Source: Bathymodiolus japonicus methanotrophic gill symbiont (lineage in GTDB: Bacteria; Pseudomonadota; Gammaproteobacteria; Methylococcales; Methylomonadaceae). Taken from it: 64,000 bases of DNA. Under the pieces are notes generated by a model. The model was not told the origin of the DNA. It worked only from the letters and a program-made list of their open reading frames with translations, and searched no databases. This document shows, piece after piece, positions 19,932 through 30,424 of the stretch. Position numbers and translations under genes: made by a program. Numbering within the stretch: position 1 is the stretch's first letter; every line of letters begins with the position of its first letter. The stretch lies in contig NZ_BLYC01000002.1 in the NCBI RefSeq assembly GCF_019721995.1, positions 1 to 64,000 of the forward strand, written 5' to 3'.

Positions 19932-20395
19932 CGCTGAAAATCATGGAAACGTAGCTTAGCGAAGTGGTGATTTTTAGTCCCTGATAGGCGACAGGGCAAT
20001 TTGCCGATTCGACGTGTGCTAGCAGCACGCGAGAGGAGCAAGAATTGCATTCCGAATAGCCGTCCAGCCAGTGAGGTAGTAATGACGAAGCGGCTTTTGT
20101 GCGTAGTCGTTGCGGACGCAGGGCGTTCAGGGCATCTCCCATCCGCTGCGTAGGTGAACGAATTATGGCGACAGGAGTCCCGGAATTTCGTGAGGTAGCA
20201 TGGCGCGCCTGATAAAAGGCCATCCGACACGGCGTCAAGTCATTTGGAGCCTATGTTCCGACCCCTTGTTGGGTCGGGACGAGGTGACGAGGACGAATCG
20301 GGGCCGCCGGAGGCATAAGTGGTCGCGTTAAGTTTTTGCTGCTTGCTTGGGCTGGGATGCCCAAAACAAGCTTTCGCAAAAATAGCGACTCCCCG
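19932..20395 (+). repeat. Composite of SE-B (19932-20211) fused to the 3' part of SE-A (20212-20395)
   Basis: A complete 280-bp SE-B ends GGCGCGCCTG at 20211 and is followed at once by SE-A sequence from ATAAAAGGCC to CCCCG. The SE-A 5' half is missing. SE-B either landed in an SE-A that later lost its left half, or the two were joined by recombination. This SE-B has GAAACGTAGC instead of GAAACGGAGC, a variant shared with the copies at 61725 and 62194. Confidence 0.88.
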
Positions 20396-20774
20396 TACTA
20401 CGGGCATTAATGGCTTCGACATGATTAATATCGACATGATGAAAATCTCGCGTTGTTGTTTTTGAATCTAGCGGTTGTGACAGTTTTGCAGTCATCAGTG
20501 AGCTATAGCGCTGGGCTGTTGCTTCCAGAAGTTGATTTAAATCATCGGCTAAATTGAATAGCTCTTCCTGATGTGGTTCCAAACCTTGCTGTAATTGTTC
20601 GATTCTGGCCGTCAGCAAGGGCCAGTACTTTTTATCAATCGTAAAGTCCGCACCTATATTGAGCAATGTACGTTGCTTGACTTGTTTTCCTATACGCACA
20701 GATTCTACAATGCGGTAAGTGAAATAAGCTGAGCCGTCTTCAAGGCTTTTTGTTTTGGTTCTTCGAATATACAT
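20396..20774 (-). pseudogene. IS1634-family transposase, N-terminal fragment
   Basis: Starting at the ATG at 20772-20774, the fragment reads MYIRRTKTKSLEDGSAYFTYR, then VESVRIGKQVKQRTLLNIG and KKYWPLLTARIEQLQQG, the standard start of IS1634 transposases. It stops after HVDINHVEAINAR, where the composite SE begins. The catalytic domain is absent. It is walled in by SE elements on both sides, so it was trapped during rearrangement between them (inference). Confidence 0.8.
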
Positions 20775-20775
20775 A

Positions 20776-21055
20776 CGCTGAAAATCATGGAAACGGAGCT
20801 TAGCGAAGTGGTGATTTTTAGTCCCTGATAGGCGACAGGGCAATTCGCTGATTCGACGTGTGCTAGCAGCACGCGAGAGGAGCAAGAATTGCATTCCGAA
20901 TAGCCGTCCAGCCAGTGAGGTAGTAATGACGAAGCGGCTTTTGTGCGTAGTCGTTGCGGACGCAGGGCGTTCAGGGCATCTCCCATCCGCTGCGTAGGTG
21001 AACGAATTATGGCGACAGGAGTCCCGGAATTTCGTGAGGTAGCATGGCGCGCCTG
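20776..21055 (+). repeat. Structured element SE-B, copy 3
   Basis: A complete 280-bp copy, immediately 5' to the start codon of the IS1634 fragment on the opposite strand. The right flank (ccactagcatcgg) is unidentified, so the empty site cannot be tested. Confidence 0.88.
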
Positions 21056-21099
21056 CCACTAGCATCGGTGAAAAACCAGGGAAAATCAAGGGGCAGAGC

Positions 21100-21226
21100 A
21101 AGTTAAGATGGCACTACAGAGACCCTCAAAAAAAACACCATTGATTCTAAAGGGATTTTTACGATGAATTTTTAATGCGAATTATAAATCAATGACTTGA
21201 AGAGATAAAAGTGACGAAGATAGGTT
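21100..21226. repeat. Diverged right half of MITE-2
   Basis: Resembles the MITE-2 right half: a ggcactaca block, CTCAAAAAAAACACCATTGAT, and a terminal GTGACGAAGATAGG followed by TTAA. Several substitutions and indels mark it as older than the other two copies. It ends beside the stop of the TPR gene. Confidence 0.6.
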
Positions 21227-21232
21227 AAGAAA

Positions 21233-21760
21233 CTATTGATACAGTAGGGTCTGTAATTGTTTTTCTGCGCTGACTCGTTCAGGAAAATTTTGACCAGTAC
21301 TTAGTGCTTTTTCAAAGTAGATGGCTGCTCTGTCGTTGTTTCCTATTTTTAGAGCGGCTTCGGCCACTTTATTATAAAAACTGGAATTCCCGGCAACTTT
21401 TTTGGCTACTTCCTGATACAGAGAGTTAGATTTTCTGTAGTCCCCCAGTTGATAGTAGGTATCAGCTAAAGTGAATTGTACATTTTCATTATTAGCATTT
21501 ATTTTGCTGGCCTGTAAAGCAAATTTAAGCGCTTCTTTAGGAGAATTAAGCTTTTCCAGGTAGGTGGATGCGAGTTCATTCAGTACATAATCAGATCTTT
21601 GTAGAGCCAGGATGGCTTGTAATTCCTGAATGGCTTTTTCAGGTTGGTTTAATTCATTGTACAATGTTGCCAATTTGAAGCGTAGGCTAAGGATTCCCGG
21701 GGGTTTTTTAGTAAGCTGAAGGTAGCTTGCCAGTGTTTTTTCTTTATTACCCTGTGCGTA
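21233..21760 (-). pseudogene. TPR-repeat protein, C-terminal part
   Basis: The frame is open from the SE-D boundary at 21760 to TAG at 21233. It contains tandem 34-residue TPR units: FKLATLYNELNQPEKAIQEL, then NELASTYLEKLNSPKEALKFA, FTLADTYYQLGDYRKSNSLY and NKVAEAALKIGNNDRAAIYF. The style resembles the long TPR proteins of exosortase (PEP-CTERM/EPS) loci, but no neighbouring gene confirms this. The N-terminal part is missing beyond SE-D, where an unrelated transposase fragment begins. Confidence 0.7.
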
Positions 21761-22060
21761 CGCTGCCAGCCATGGAGAGCGAAAGCGAGGGCTGGTAGTC
21801 CCCAGAAGGCGTAGGGCCGTTGTTTTGTCGGAATCGTAGCGCTAGCGTAGGTGTAGACAAAATAAAAGGCATTCCGAAACGCCGTCCAGTCATTTGAGGG
21901 AGTGTTACGAAGCCAGCACCGAGTTTACGATGGTAATGGCGAAGTGGCACGTACGCAGGACGTCTGGGGCGCCGAAGGCATTAGTGGTCGCGTTAAGTTT
22001 TTGCCGCTTGCTTGGGCTGGGATGCCCAAAACAAGCTTTCGCAAAAATAGCGACTCCCCG
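21761..22060 (+). repeat. Structured element SE-D (300 bp)
   Basis: It begins CGCTGCCAGCC and ends GCGACTCCCCG. The 3' 70 bp are almost identical to SE-A, but the 5' hairpin and the middle differ. The left flank is a TPR gene and the right flank is IS-gamma, so this copy marks a rearrangement junction. Confidence 0.85.
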
Positions 22061-22461
22061 ATGTCTTGCTTGAGTTCTTTGAACTCGGATTCGATTTTCC
22101 ATCGCGCACCATAATACTCAATAATCTGTGTGACGGATAAATTTAGATCGGTCGTAAACAAAGCAATCCACTGTGTGCGACGAAACACCCAGACAACCTG
22201 AACGGGTCGTTTCAATGTTTTCAGCATGACAACGCGACTATAAGCCCTGACTTCACGCTGTTTTCCATAGAGATTCACGGTATACGATCGGGCCTTTTGT
22301 TGTACTGTTTTTGCCATGTCTGTGGCTGCCCCCAGACGCTGCCCGTACTTTTTATTCCGCCCCCTCTGCTTGGGTTTTATTTTTTCTGGACGATCGTACA
22401 GTACATTATTGCACCTTAACCTAGAGAGAATATTAAACCGGCTTCCGATAGCTTTGTAAAC
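22061..22461 (-). pseudogene. IS-gamma transposase, C-terminal fragment
   Basis: The minus strand reads VYKAIGSRFNILSRLRCNN, then RPVQVVWVFRRTQWIALFTTD and the YREK-type block YYGARWKIESEFKELKQDIG, where SE-D begins. The N-terminal end is cut by the IS-alpha insertion at 22462. The N-terminal part of the same kind of transposase is at 62474-62809. Overlapping residues are nearly identical to the copy at 61481-63018. Confidence 0.82.
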
Positions 22462-22879
22462 CATCAGTGTTCCCCTATCAATTGAGGCGGTAAAACTAAC
22501 CTCGCCACAAGAGAGCTCATAAAGCACTGTAAAGACATTCCTGTTATTATTGCGTTTTGAACTGCCCGAATGGTATACGAGCTGATACGAGATATTCTTG
22601 CCTGGAAAAATAATGGATTCACAAAACGATCTCGTTTTTGAGCCTGTTGCTGCCTAATCTCCAGAGCCTCGCTATATTTTTTATCCGATGGATGAATCAA
22701 TTCTGGCTGTTGTGTTTTTGAAATCTCTTCAAACACGCGCATTAAATTATAGCTCATTGCAGTCAGGCGCATTTGATTTTCAAGTGAGCGGGTATTGGAA
22801 GACCAAGCTTTAGTTTCCTTGAAATTACTTTTACTCGATGTTCAAGTTTTTCCATCCCATTGCCATCAAACTCTTACCT

Positions 22880-24286
22880 TCACCCAGTAGAACAATACTT
22901 TAATGATGCTGTTGGCCCTAAGCGCCCTAAATCTCTGCCAATCATATGTTTTCCTGATGGCAGCAGTTGAAACACATCCTTTATTAATTCACCTAACTCT
23001 TTCAGCTTATCACCAGGATCTGGAAACTCTAGCAATGACGTGATGAACTCAAGCAGTACATCCATTTGAGACTTGCGCTGTAAGCTTCCTACGGTATACG
23101 CAGGTAGTTTGCTTTCAATGCGGGCTATTTGCTCTGGGTGAAGGAGGAGGCAATGGTCAAACAAAAGACTCAGAATCAGGCCACGGCTTGATCCCTCTTC
23201 ATCTAATTGTTTGGCCTCACGCCCCCATCCTTCATAAAGCTTCCAGTCCTCAAAGAAAACCTCAATCAGCCATCTCAACGTATAGGCTTGAATAATATCT
23301 TGTGTGCGCCAAGTCAGGTCTGTCGCCACTAAATAGCGATAGTCGTTTTCACCGTCATATTTTAAGGCAATGACAAAGCGCTTTTTACTGTGAGAACTCA
23401 CCTTTAATCGTGCACTGCTGGCAGTCACTTTAATCTCTTTGCCGCCACGTACACGTATTATCTGATCAATGCCTTTGTTAATCGAATTAAAGTAGCTCTC
23501 GACTGACCTTATTCTACCTCTATATTCAATTTTTTGGTTTTTACGTAATTGGCTAATCACCTGCGAGCCTCCAGATTCTTTAGCGGCTTCGTCCATAAAG
23601 GCTTTTTCACCATACAGCGCATCAGCCAGTACGCCTTTAATTTTAATCAGGCTATGCGCAACTTTAAACTCTTTTAATAAGCCTAATGCAATCTCTGTTT
23701 TGGTCGGGTAGGCACTGTCACGTTCAGGCTTAATAGGCCGATCTTTTTTTGCTATACCGCTCTTTTTCAACCGTTTATCTTCTTTATCCCGCTGCTTTAA
23801 GGCTGGATCCGGCATATAAAAGAAAAAACCGACAGGCACTGTAATGGATGAGGTAACTAGCAGCAATCATACTATCGTTTGTCCATTAACATACCCGCCG
23901 GAGCCTTTGTGTTTCTGCTTGTAAACCTTATAAATACGTTTTGTAGACTTAGATCGTGCTCGGTCTGATTCATCAAAGGCCAACACACCTTCAGTAATGC
24001 CATAACGTTTTAAAATTAAGACCACACTCACCCGTAGCAACCAGTCCCAGGGTATACTTGCTTTACGAAACACCCAGGATAATGCGGCTACCTTGCAATC
24101 TCCAAGGCTTGCTCGCTCAAACTTAGCCCAGCAAACAGAGTTCATTAGCAGTATGCACGTTAAACAAGTGCCCAACCAAGCGGCTTGAATCCGTGTCAAA
24201 GCGGCTCCGGGTTTTAGCTGATTGAGCTCATCATTTAAATCGTCAATATAGCTTTGGATAAAGGTGGCTGGGGCATTCATTAACAT
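22880..24286 (-). pseudogene. IS-beta transposase copy b with a nonsense codon
   Basis: It reads MLMNAPATFIQSYIDDLND to GGYVNGQTIV, then TGA replaces the TTA Leu codon near 23867, and continues MLLVTSSITVPVGFFFY to the end. Residues such as AFDESDRARSKSTKR (acidic) and YTLRWLIEVFFEDWK (YREK-like) support a DDE transposase. I cannot place it in a named IS family with certainty; IS4-superfamily is likely. Confidence 0.82.
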
Positions 24287-24343
24287 GGGCTTACACCGAT
24301 AAAATTACAACAACCTCAGAATACCTGATTTTACCTTCTCAAT

Positions 24344-24623
24344 CGCTGAAAATCATGGAAACGGAGCTTAGCGAAGTGGTGATTTTTAGTCCCTGATAGG
24401 CGACAGGGCAATTCGCTGATTCGACGTGTGCTAGCAGCACGCGAGAGGAGCAAGAATTGTATTCCGAATAGCCGTCCAGCCAGTGAGGTAGTAATGACGA
24501 AGCGGCTTTTGTGCGTAGTCGTTGCGGACGCAGGGCGTTCAGGGCATCTCCCATCCGCTGCGTAGGTGAACGAATTATGGCGACAGGAGTCCCGGAATTT
24601 CGTGAGGTAGCATGGCGCGCCTG
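24344..24623 (+). repeat. Structured element SE-B, copy 4
   Basis: It sits near the IS-beta left end, followed by an extra ctcaat before atcaaaaac. It carries GAATTGTATTCC, a variant shared only with the copy at 36058, which occupies the identical IS-beta position without the extra six bases. Confidence 0.88.
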
Positions 24624-25819
24624 CTCAATATCAAAAACTTGAACATCGAGTTTTAGTGTTATTGAATGTCTTTTCAATCGTCCATCGCTTGAAATACAGC
24701 ATGGCAATGGTTCCAGGGTTAATAGTCATTGGCAAGGTTGTCACAAACCGGTGAAGTTTTCCGGTTTCTGGATCACGGTAATCCACCACGTTAAATTTGA
24801 TGCCCTTGTTTTCGTACACACTGTATGCTTCAACCCCTGTATTGATCTCATGGCGGGAGTCAAAAGGGATAGACTCAACCAGAGTCGCAATTGAATTTTC
24901 TTTTAGCATTGAAATCATGTAATTAGCATGTCGTTTCTGCCGATCCCACCAGACAAAGTCGGTGACGGCTTTATCGTAGACATAGAGATGTTTCTGAGAG
25001 CTGTTATTTCCCTTGTTTTGCTTTTCAATATGATCTCGTAACACAGGTATTTCTTGATGTCTCTGAGTTCCGTTTGTCACCAGACAAAGAAATCTGAGCA
25101 ACCCACTTCTGAGATTCAACGCGTAAATCCCCCCCCCGGCCGCATAAACTTTCCCCTTGCTGTTTTTTTCAGTATGGCAGGCATGATCAATAAAATGTCC
25201 ATCCGCTGCTTCTATGGTGTATTCGTCAAGTTCTGGGAATGCTTTAAGATAATCAATGCCTTGCGATAGCAGTGTTTCAGCGTGAAGATGATAGCTCTGC
25301 TGTTCAAATGCCTCAAGCATACTTGTTCGTCTATGCGACTTCAGTGATTTAAAATACGTTGAATGGGGAAGCAGCTGGCCATAAATCTGTTCATTGGTTT
25401 GGAGGAAATGGCGACCACTATCGACTACACTGATACAGCGTAATAACCCAAGGCGAATAAAGTCGATATCCTTCAACTCTGGGCATGAACGAGCCCACAA
25501 AGGATGACGCTCTGCTAACAGGGCACGTTCCATACTTTCATTGCAGTGTTGGTGAATATGTTCAGAGAGTGGTAGGTCTTTAAGCATGGGTGATATCCGT
25601 TTATGAGGTGATTAAAACGGAAATTTTTAGAAAATTTTTTTCGGCAAATGCAAGCTTTATTTGAAATTATTTGTTGTTTTTTACGGTGCCTACAGAGTGT
25701 CTATTTGCTGTTATAAGTGATTAAAATCAAAAAGATGGAAATATTCGAGTGGTGCTACCTTCAGGTAGGTTATAGGCTGCTTTGTTTAGGTACTTCTTCT
25801 TTCAATGGGAACACTGATG

Positions 25820-26398
25820 CCTTCATCAGCAGTTAAGTTAACCGGTATGAATAAAGAATTTGCCGAATTGCCGACGATTACGTCTAGTGCGCAGGAAGTG
25901 CAACAAAATATTACCGATGCGCTTCGAGAGTTTCAAAGTATTGACTTTCAGGAGATATTTTCAGAATTATTAATCACCATTAAAAATATTAAGCAACTGA
26001 CAGGCTCTGATGAAACCAGGCAATCTATGCATGCTTTATCCGTTTCATTAACAGAATTACAAGGTATTCTTACTGCGTTTAATAAGCACTCAGTGGCGAT
26101 TGCGGTGAATGCGGAAAAAACCTTGCAGCATAGCAGCAGCGCCATGCAAAAATTGGATAATGCAACTGATCCGTTATTAGATGATATTCAGCAAACTATA
26201 GCAAACACCAATCTGACGTTGCTACAGTTTCAAGTGAGTGCCAAAGATGTCGGTGATGTATTCAATAAAGATGCGCAATTACAGAGAAACTTAAATAGTA
26301 CCTTGATAGAGTTAAGGCGCTCCGCTAAATCGTTGCGCTCACTAGCGGACTATTTAGAAATGCACCCAGAGGCCATTCTGCAGGGGAAAAAACGCTAA
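25820..26398 (+). pseudogene. MCE-domain (PqiB/MlaD-type) protein, C-terminal remnant
   Basis: The open frame enters from the IS-alpha end. It carries a long helical region (TSSAQEVQQNITDALREFQSI to STLIELRRSAKSLRSLADYL) ending EMHPEAILQGKKR. That end is typical of the C-termini of PqiB-like MCE proteins, which bridge inner and outer membranes in lipid transport. The N-terminal transmembrane helix and the MCE domains are missing. The first Met of the open frame is encoded partly by IS DNA. It is probably non-functional. Confidence 0.72.
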
Positions 26399-26420
26399 AA
26401 ATTATCTAGATATTTGGATA

Positions 26421-27185
26421 TCAGAAGCGGTTCTTTCTTTCTCGGATTTCGGTAAAAACGGCGAGATCGGTAGCTCCCTGCATTGCCAGAGTTTGTCGAA
26501 TTTCCAGGCTATCCGCGCGTAAAAACGGGTTCGTCGCAATTTCCTGTTTCAGGGTGGTTGGCACGGTCGGGAGGTTTTTTGCTCTTAGTTGCTTAACATC
26601 TACAATCGCTTGCTGCAAAGCTGTGTTGTTCGGTTCGACTGATAGAGCAAATTGGGCATTAGCTGCCGTGTACTCATGAGTGCAGTAGATCTTGGTCTCT
26701 GCGGGCAGGGCAGTGAATTTCTTGAGCGATTGCAGCATCTGAGCGGCACTTCCCTCAAACAAACGGCCACAGCCAATTGCAAATAGGGTATCGCCACAGA
26801 AAAGGGCATGCGCATCAGGGATGTAAAAAGCAATATGCCCCTGAGTATGCCCAGAACACTCAATCACGTGAATCGAGTGCTTACCAAGTTGCAGCTGTTC
26901 GCCTTCAATCACTCCTTGATCAATTCCAGGAATGCGCTGCCGGTCAGTTTCCGAGCCAATGATATGACAGCCAGTCTGCTGTTTTAATACCAGGTTGCCA
27001 CCGATATGATCTGCATGATGATGGGTATTAAAGATATACTTAAGCGGCCAGTTCTTTTGGTGCAAATAATCCAGTACAGGTTCTGCAACAGCTGGGTCTA
27101 CCACCGCAGTTTCCCTGGAATACGGGGCATGTATAAGATAAATATAATTATCGTTAAGAACAGGGAGTTGTTGTATTTCTAACAT
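26421..27185 (-). CDS. gloB: Hydroxyacylglutathione hydrolase (glyoxalase II)
   Basis: The enzyme hydrolyses S-lactoylglutathione to lactate and glutathione in methylglyoxal detoxification. The metallo-beta-lactamase motif THHHADHIGG (near residue 54) supplies the binuclear metal ligands. Further ligands are in ECSGHTQGHIAFY (His) and LFCGDTLFAIGCGRLFEG (Asp), and THEYTAANAQFA. The C-terminal glutathione-binding helices (TTLKQEIATNPFLRA) are present. The 254-aa length is standard. It starts LEIQQLPVLNDNYIY with a good upstream AAGGAG (gttactccttaa on the plus strand). It is intact between two IS-alpha copies. Confidence 0.95.
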   Translation of the reverse strand: MLEIQQLPVLNDNYIYLIHAPYSRETAVVDPAVAEPVLDYLHQKNWPLKYIFNTHHHADHIGGNLVLKQQTGCHIIGSETDRQRIPGIDQGVIEGEQLQLGKHSIHVIECSGHTQGHIAFYIPDAHALFCGDTLFAIGCGRLFEGSAAQMLQSLKKFTALPAETKIYCTHEYTAANAQFALSVEPNNTALQQAIVDVKQLRAKNLPTVPTTLKQEIATNPFLRADSLEIRQTLAMQGATDLAVFTEIRERKNRF

Positions 27186-27272
27186 AATAGTTACTCCTTA
27201 AATGCTGTGCCAAGATAATAAGGCGTAACTATTATGTCTTGGCGTGATGGAGATATTTACCTCTACTTAATT

Positions 27273-28806
27273 CATCAGTGTTCCCATTGAAAGAAGAAGT
27301 ACCTAAACAAAGCAGCCTATAACCTACCTGAAGGTAGCACCACTCGAATATTTCCATATTTTTGATTTTAATCACTTATAACAGCAAATAGACACTCTGT
27401 AGGCACCGTAAAAAAACAACAAATAATTTCAAATAAAGCTTGCAATTGCCGAAAAAATTCTTCTAAAAATTTCCGTTTTAATCAGCTCATAAACGGATAT
27501 CACCCATGCTTAAAGACCTACCACTCTCTGAACATATTCACCAACACTGCAATGAAAGTATGGAACGTGCCCTGTTAGCAGAGCGTCATCCTTTGTGGGC
27601 TCGTTCATGCCCAGAGTTGAAGGATATCGACTTTATTCGCCTTGGGTTATTACGCTGTATCAGTGTAGTCGATAGTGGTCGCCATTTCCTCCAAACCAAT
27701 GAACAGATTTATGGCCAGCTGCTTCCCCACTCAACGTATTTTAAATCACTGAAGTCGCATAGACGAACAAGTATGCTTGAGGCATTTGAACAGCAGAGCT
27801 ATCATCTTCACGCTGAAACACTGCTATCGCAAGGCATTGATTATCTTAAAGCATTCCCGGAACTTGACGAATACACCATAGAAGCAGCGGATGGACATTT
27901 TATTGATCATGCCTGCCATACTGAAAAAAACAGCAAGGGGAAAGTTTATGCGGCCGAGGGGATTTACGCGTTGAATCTCAGAAGTGGGTTGCTCAGATTT
28001 CTTTGTCTGGTGACAAACGGAACTCAGAGACATCAAGAAATACCTGTGTTACGAGATCATATTGAAAAGCAAAACAAGGGAAATAACAGCTCTCAGAAAC
28101 ATCTCTATGTCTACGATAAAGCCGTCACCGACTTTGTCTGGTGGGATCGGCAGAAACGACATGCTAATTACATGATTTCAATGCTAAAAGAAAATTCAAT
28201 TGCGACTCTGGTTGAGTCTATCCCTTTTGACTCCCGCCATGAGATCAATACAGGGGTTGAAGCATACAGTGTGTACGAAAACAAGGGCATCAAATTTAAC
28301 GTGGTGGATTACCGTGATCCAGAAACCGGAAAACTTCACCGGTTTGTGACAACCTTGCCAATGACTATTAACCCTGGAACCATTGCCATGCTGTATTTCA
28401 AGCGATGGACGATTGAAAAGACATTCAATAACACTAAAAGTAATTTCAAGGAAACTAAAGCTTGGTCTTCCAATACCCGCTCACTTGAAAATCAAATGCG
28501 CCTGACTGCAATGAGCTATAATTTAATGCGCGTGTTTGAAGAGATTTCAAAAACACAACAGCCAGAATTGATTCATCCATCGGATAAAAAATATAGCGAG
28601 GCTCTGGAGATAAGGCAACAACAGGCTCAAAAACGAGATCGTTTTGTGAATCCATCATTTTTCCAGGCAAGAATATCTCGTATCAGCTCGTATACCATTC
28701 GGGCAGTTCAAAACGCAATAATAACAGGAATGTCTTTACAGTGCTTTATGAGCTCTCTTGTGGCGAGGTTAGTTTCACGGCCTCAATTGATAGGGGAACA
28801 CTGATG
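27273..28806 (+). mobile_element. IS-alpha copy c, intact
   Basis: A 1534-bp copy with both ends (CATCAGTGTTCCC, GGGAACACTGATG) and an uninterrupted transposase. The flanks (acttaatt, actttttg order differs) do not show the 8-bp duplication seen for copy a. It cuts the C-terminus of the membrane glycosyltransferase. Confidence 0.92.
27506..28804 (+). CDS. IS-alpha transposase, intact (IS4-superfamily, YREK)
   Basis: This 432-aa protein is the reference for the damaged copies. It shows an N-terminal helical DNA-binding region, the acidic block EYTIEAADGHFIDHACH (likely first Asp), KHLYVYDKAVTDFVWW (likely second Asp) and the YREK signature YFKRWTIEKTFNNTK. The stop codon lies within the right inverted repeat, which is economical and typical of IS4-like elements. 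It is the only full-length IS-alpha transposase here and could mobilise the others. Confidence 0.88.
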   Translation: MLKDLPLSEHIHQHCNESMERALLAERHPLWARSCPELKDIDFIRLGLLRCISVVDSGRHFLQTNEQIYGQLLPHSTYFKSLKSHRRTSMLEAFEQQSYHLHAETLLSQGIDYLKAFPELDEYTIEAADGHFIDHACHTEKNSKGKVYAAEGIYALNLRSGLLRFLCLVTNGTQRHQEIPVLRDHIEKQNKGNNSSQKHLYVYDKAVTDFVWWDRQKRHANYMISMLKENSIATLVESIPFDSRHEINTGVEAYSVYENKGIKFNVVDYRDPETGKLHRFVTTLPMTINPGTIAMLYFKRWTIEKTFNNTKSNFKETKAWSSNTRSLENQMRLTAMSYNLMRVFEEISKTQQPELIHPSDKKYSEALEIRQQQAQKRDRFVNPSFFQARISRISSYTIRAVQNAIITGMSLQCFMSSLVARLVSRPQLIGEH

Positions 28807-29967
28807 ACTTTTGAACTGTTTTTTAAACAGGACTAACAAGCGGTTCTGGTTTTCTTTGCTTATTAATTGTACAAGCATCCCGAGAAATAACAGGAAAATA
28901 AGCTCTTGATAGCCTATGACACTGGTATTGCCATTACTGCCTAGGTAGTCCTGAAAGAATTTAATGTGTAAGCCGTCACCTGACGCTAAAAGATAAAGCG
29001 TTCCGGCGATACTATACAGTGCATACATTAAATTCCAGTGCATGGATATTGCGACGATACAGATTGCCAGGTATTGGTTGGCTACAGCCGATGAGAAAAT
29101 GACTAATACAATGGTATATAAATATAAACTCTCCAGCGGTTTTTTGCTGCGAAAAAATAAGCCTAGCAATAATAAAGTGCTTATAAATAATATAAATATG
29201 GGTATTTTGTCGATAATGACTTCTGGGGCGATACCATGCCAGAAAGGCGCATTGGCAAAGCCGCGATAAAGAAAAACATGGTTGATGATGCCAGCTGTTC
29301 CTTTCGGTATAAAAGCTAAAAAACTGGCTAAAAATACTGTGTAAGGAATGCTTATGGTTAATAATTTATCCCGCCAGCGGGTGTTTTTAATTGCTAACCA
29401 GAAGGGAAATAGAAACAGTAGATGTTTTATCGTCAGGCATACCCCAAGCAAGATTAACCCGAACAGTGATCTATAGGAAATAGCGTTACTTTCATTATCC
29501 AGAGTCTTAATGCTAATTAAAGCCATCAGTATAGCCAGGTTATCAAACTGGCTGTGATAGCCGGTGATCATTATTGAAATCGGGTTTAAGAAAAACAGCG
29601 TGGCTACTTTTAGCCCATACCAGCGATAGAGACAGACGGCAATGGCTATGTCGGTTAGACTTAAAAATGAGCTGACTTTCCAGCGCAGGCTCAGCAATGG
29701 GTCGCTTATCGGAAAGGGCAATGTGTCCAGGAATGACAAGATATAAAACCAGATTGGCCCATAATTATAACGCTGGGTTTCTGCATAGACATTACCTCCA
29801 TCAGCCATGATATCAGCAACAATTCTGTAGGACACGATATCGAAGTTATAGCCTCTTTGTGCAATGGCCAGGCGGATAAGGGTGCCAGCAATAATAACTA
29901 ATATAAACCACCCAAAGGGGGTGGATTTATTGTTCAGTAAAGAGTCTTTAGTTAGTGTGTTGCTCAT
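28807..29967 (-). pseudogene. Polytopic membrane glycosyltransferase (GT87/PMT-like), 3' truncated
   Basis: About 385 residues with ten or so hydrophobic segments (FGWFILVIIAGTLIRLAIA; FLLFPFWLAI; IFILFISTLLLLGLFF). Between the first helices is a periplasmic loop with a repeated Tyr pattern (YAETQRYNYGPIWFY), as in lipid-linked-sugar mannosyl- and arabinosyltransferases. ITGYHSQFDNLAILM also fits that fold. The last residues come from IS-alpha DNA, so the true C-terminus is lost. Substrate unknown. It may retain its membrane part but probably not activity. Confidence 0.62.
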
Positions 29968-30180
29968 GTTTTGAGTGAGTTAACTGGGAGTTGGTTAAAG
30001 CCGCTATAGGGATGCTTATAAAGGGTAGTATACCAGTGTAAAATAATAATCTTACTGGGTTTGAAGTGACTTTTTTTGTTGTCAATGCGGTATAGATGAA
30101 ATCAAATGAGCAAAAATAGGGCAACTCAGCTATGATGAATGTAAGCATAAGCATAAGCAGATATATAACGAGAATCAATT

Positions 30181-30279
30181 ATGAAGCCCAAAAAAATCAG
30201 TTATTTAGATGGCATAATTACAATAGATACTGATCTCTGTAATGGCAAACCAACAATTCGAGGAAAAAGAATAATATAA
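30181..30279 (+). pseudogene. DUF433-family (antitoxin-like) gene, truncated
   Basis: A 32-codon frame, too short for the usual thresholds, reads MKPKKISYLDGIITIDTDLC then NGKPTIRGKRII and stops. The pattern I-x-I-D..LC.GKP.IRG.RI is the start of DUF433 proteins, often antitoxins of VapC-like partners. Normally about 40 more residues follow. No toxin gene is adjacent. IS3-type sequence probably begins right after it. Confidence 0.68.
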
Positions 30280-30424
30280 TACTCCCCCATTGTCCAGACC
30301 AATTTATTAAATAGTTAAGATAGCTCTTCCCTTTTTATATTAATAATTTGTTATTATTGCGCCGCAGGCGTTTTGATACTACTCTTTGCCGACTGCGGTG
30401 AAATGTGGTCAAAGGGTGAATTAG

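Larger units (their letters stand above)
22834..24650 (-). mobile_element. IS-beta copy b, nested in IS-alpha and carrying SE-B
   Basis: Ends CTCGATGTTCAAG and CTTGAACATCGAG. TTTTA is found on both sides (left attactttta, right ttttagtgtt) and once in intact IS-alpha, giving a 5-bp target duplication. SE-B copy 4 lies just inside its 5' end. Confidence 0.9.
22462..25819 (-). mobile_element. IS-alpha copy b, interrupted by an IS-beta copy
   Basis: Ends CATCAGTGTTCCCC (22462) and GGGAACACTGATG (to 25819). The two outer flanks do not share a duplication (IS-gamma on one side, an MCE gene on the other), so recombination occurred after insertion. Its transposase (25587 to 22464, minus) reads MLKDLPLSEHIHQHCNES, runs to FNNTK, and resumes after the nested IS-beta. 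Confidence 0.88.

Noticed and set aside
20705-20986. Repeated ORF of the type MGDALNALRPQRLRTKAASS in SE-B (also at 14525, 36053, 37096, 62263), and similar ORFs in SE-A
   Set aside because: It runs antisense through the palindromic structured element, changes length and fusion partner with each flank, and is absent in the equally structured SE-C/SE-D frames. The conserved feature is the base pairing, not a protein.
29948-30178. Hydrophobic 76-aa minus-strand ORF upstream of the glycosyltransferase
   Set aside because: It overlaps the glycosyltransferase start, has low complexity and no recognisable motif; its 3' end lies inside the real gene.
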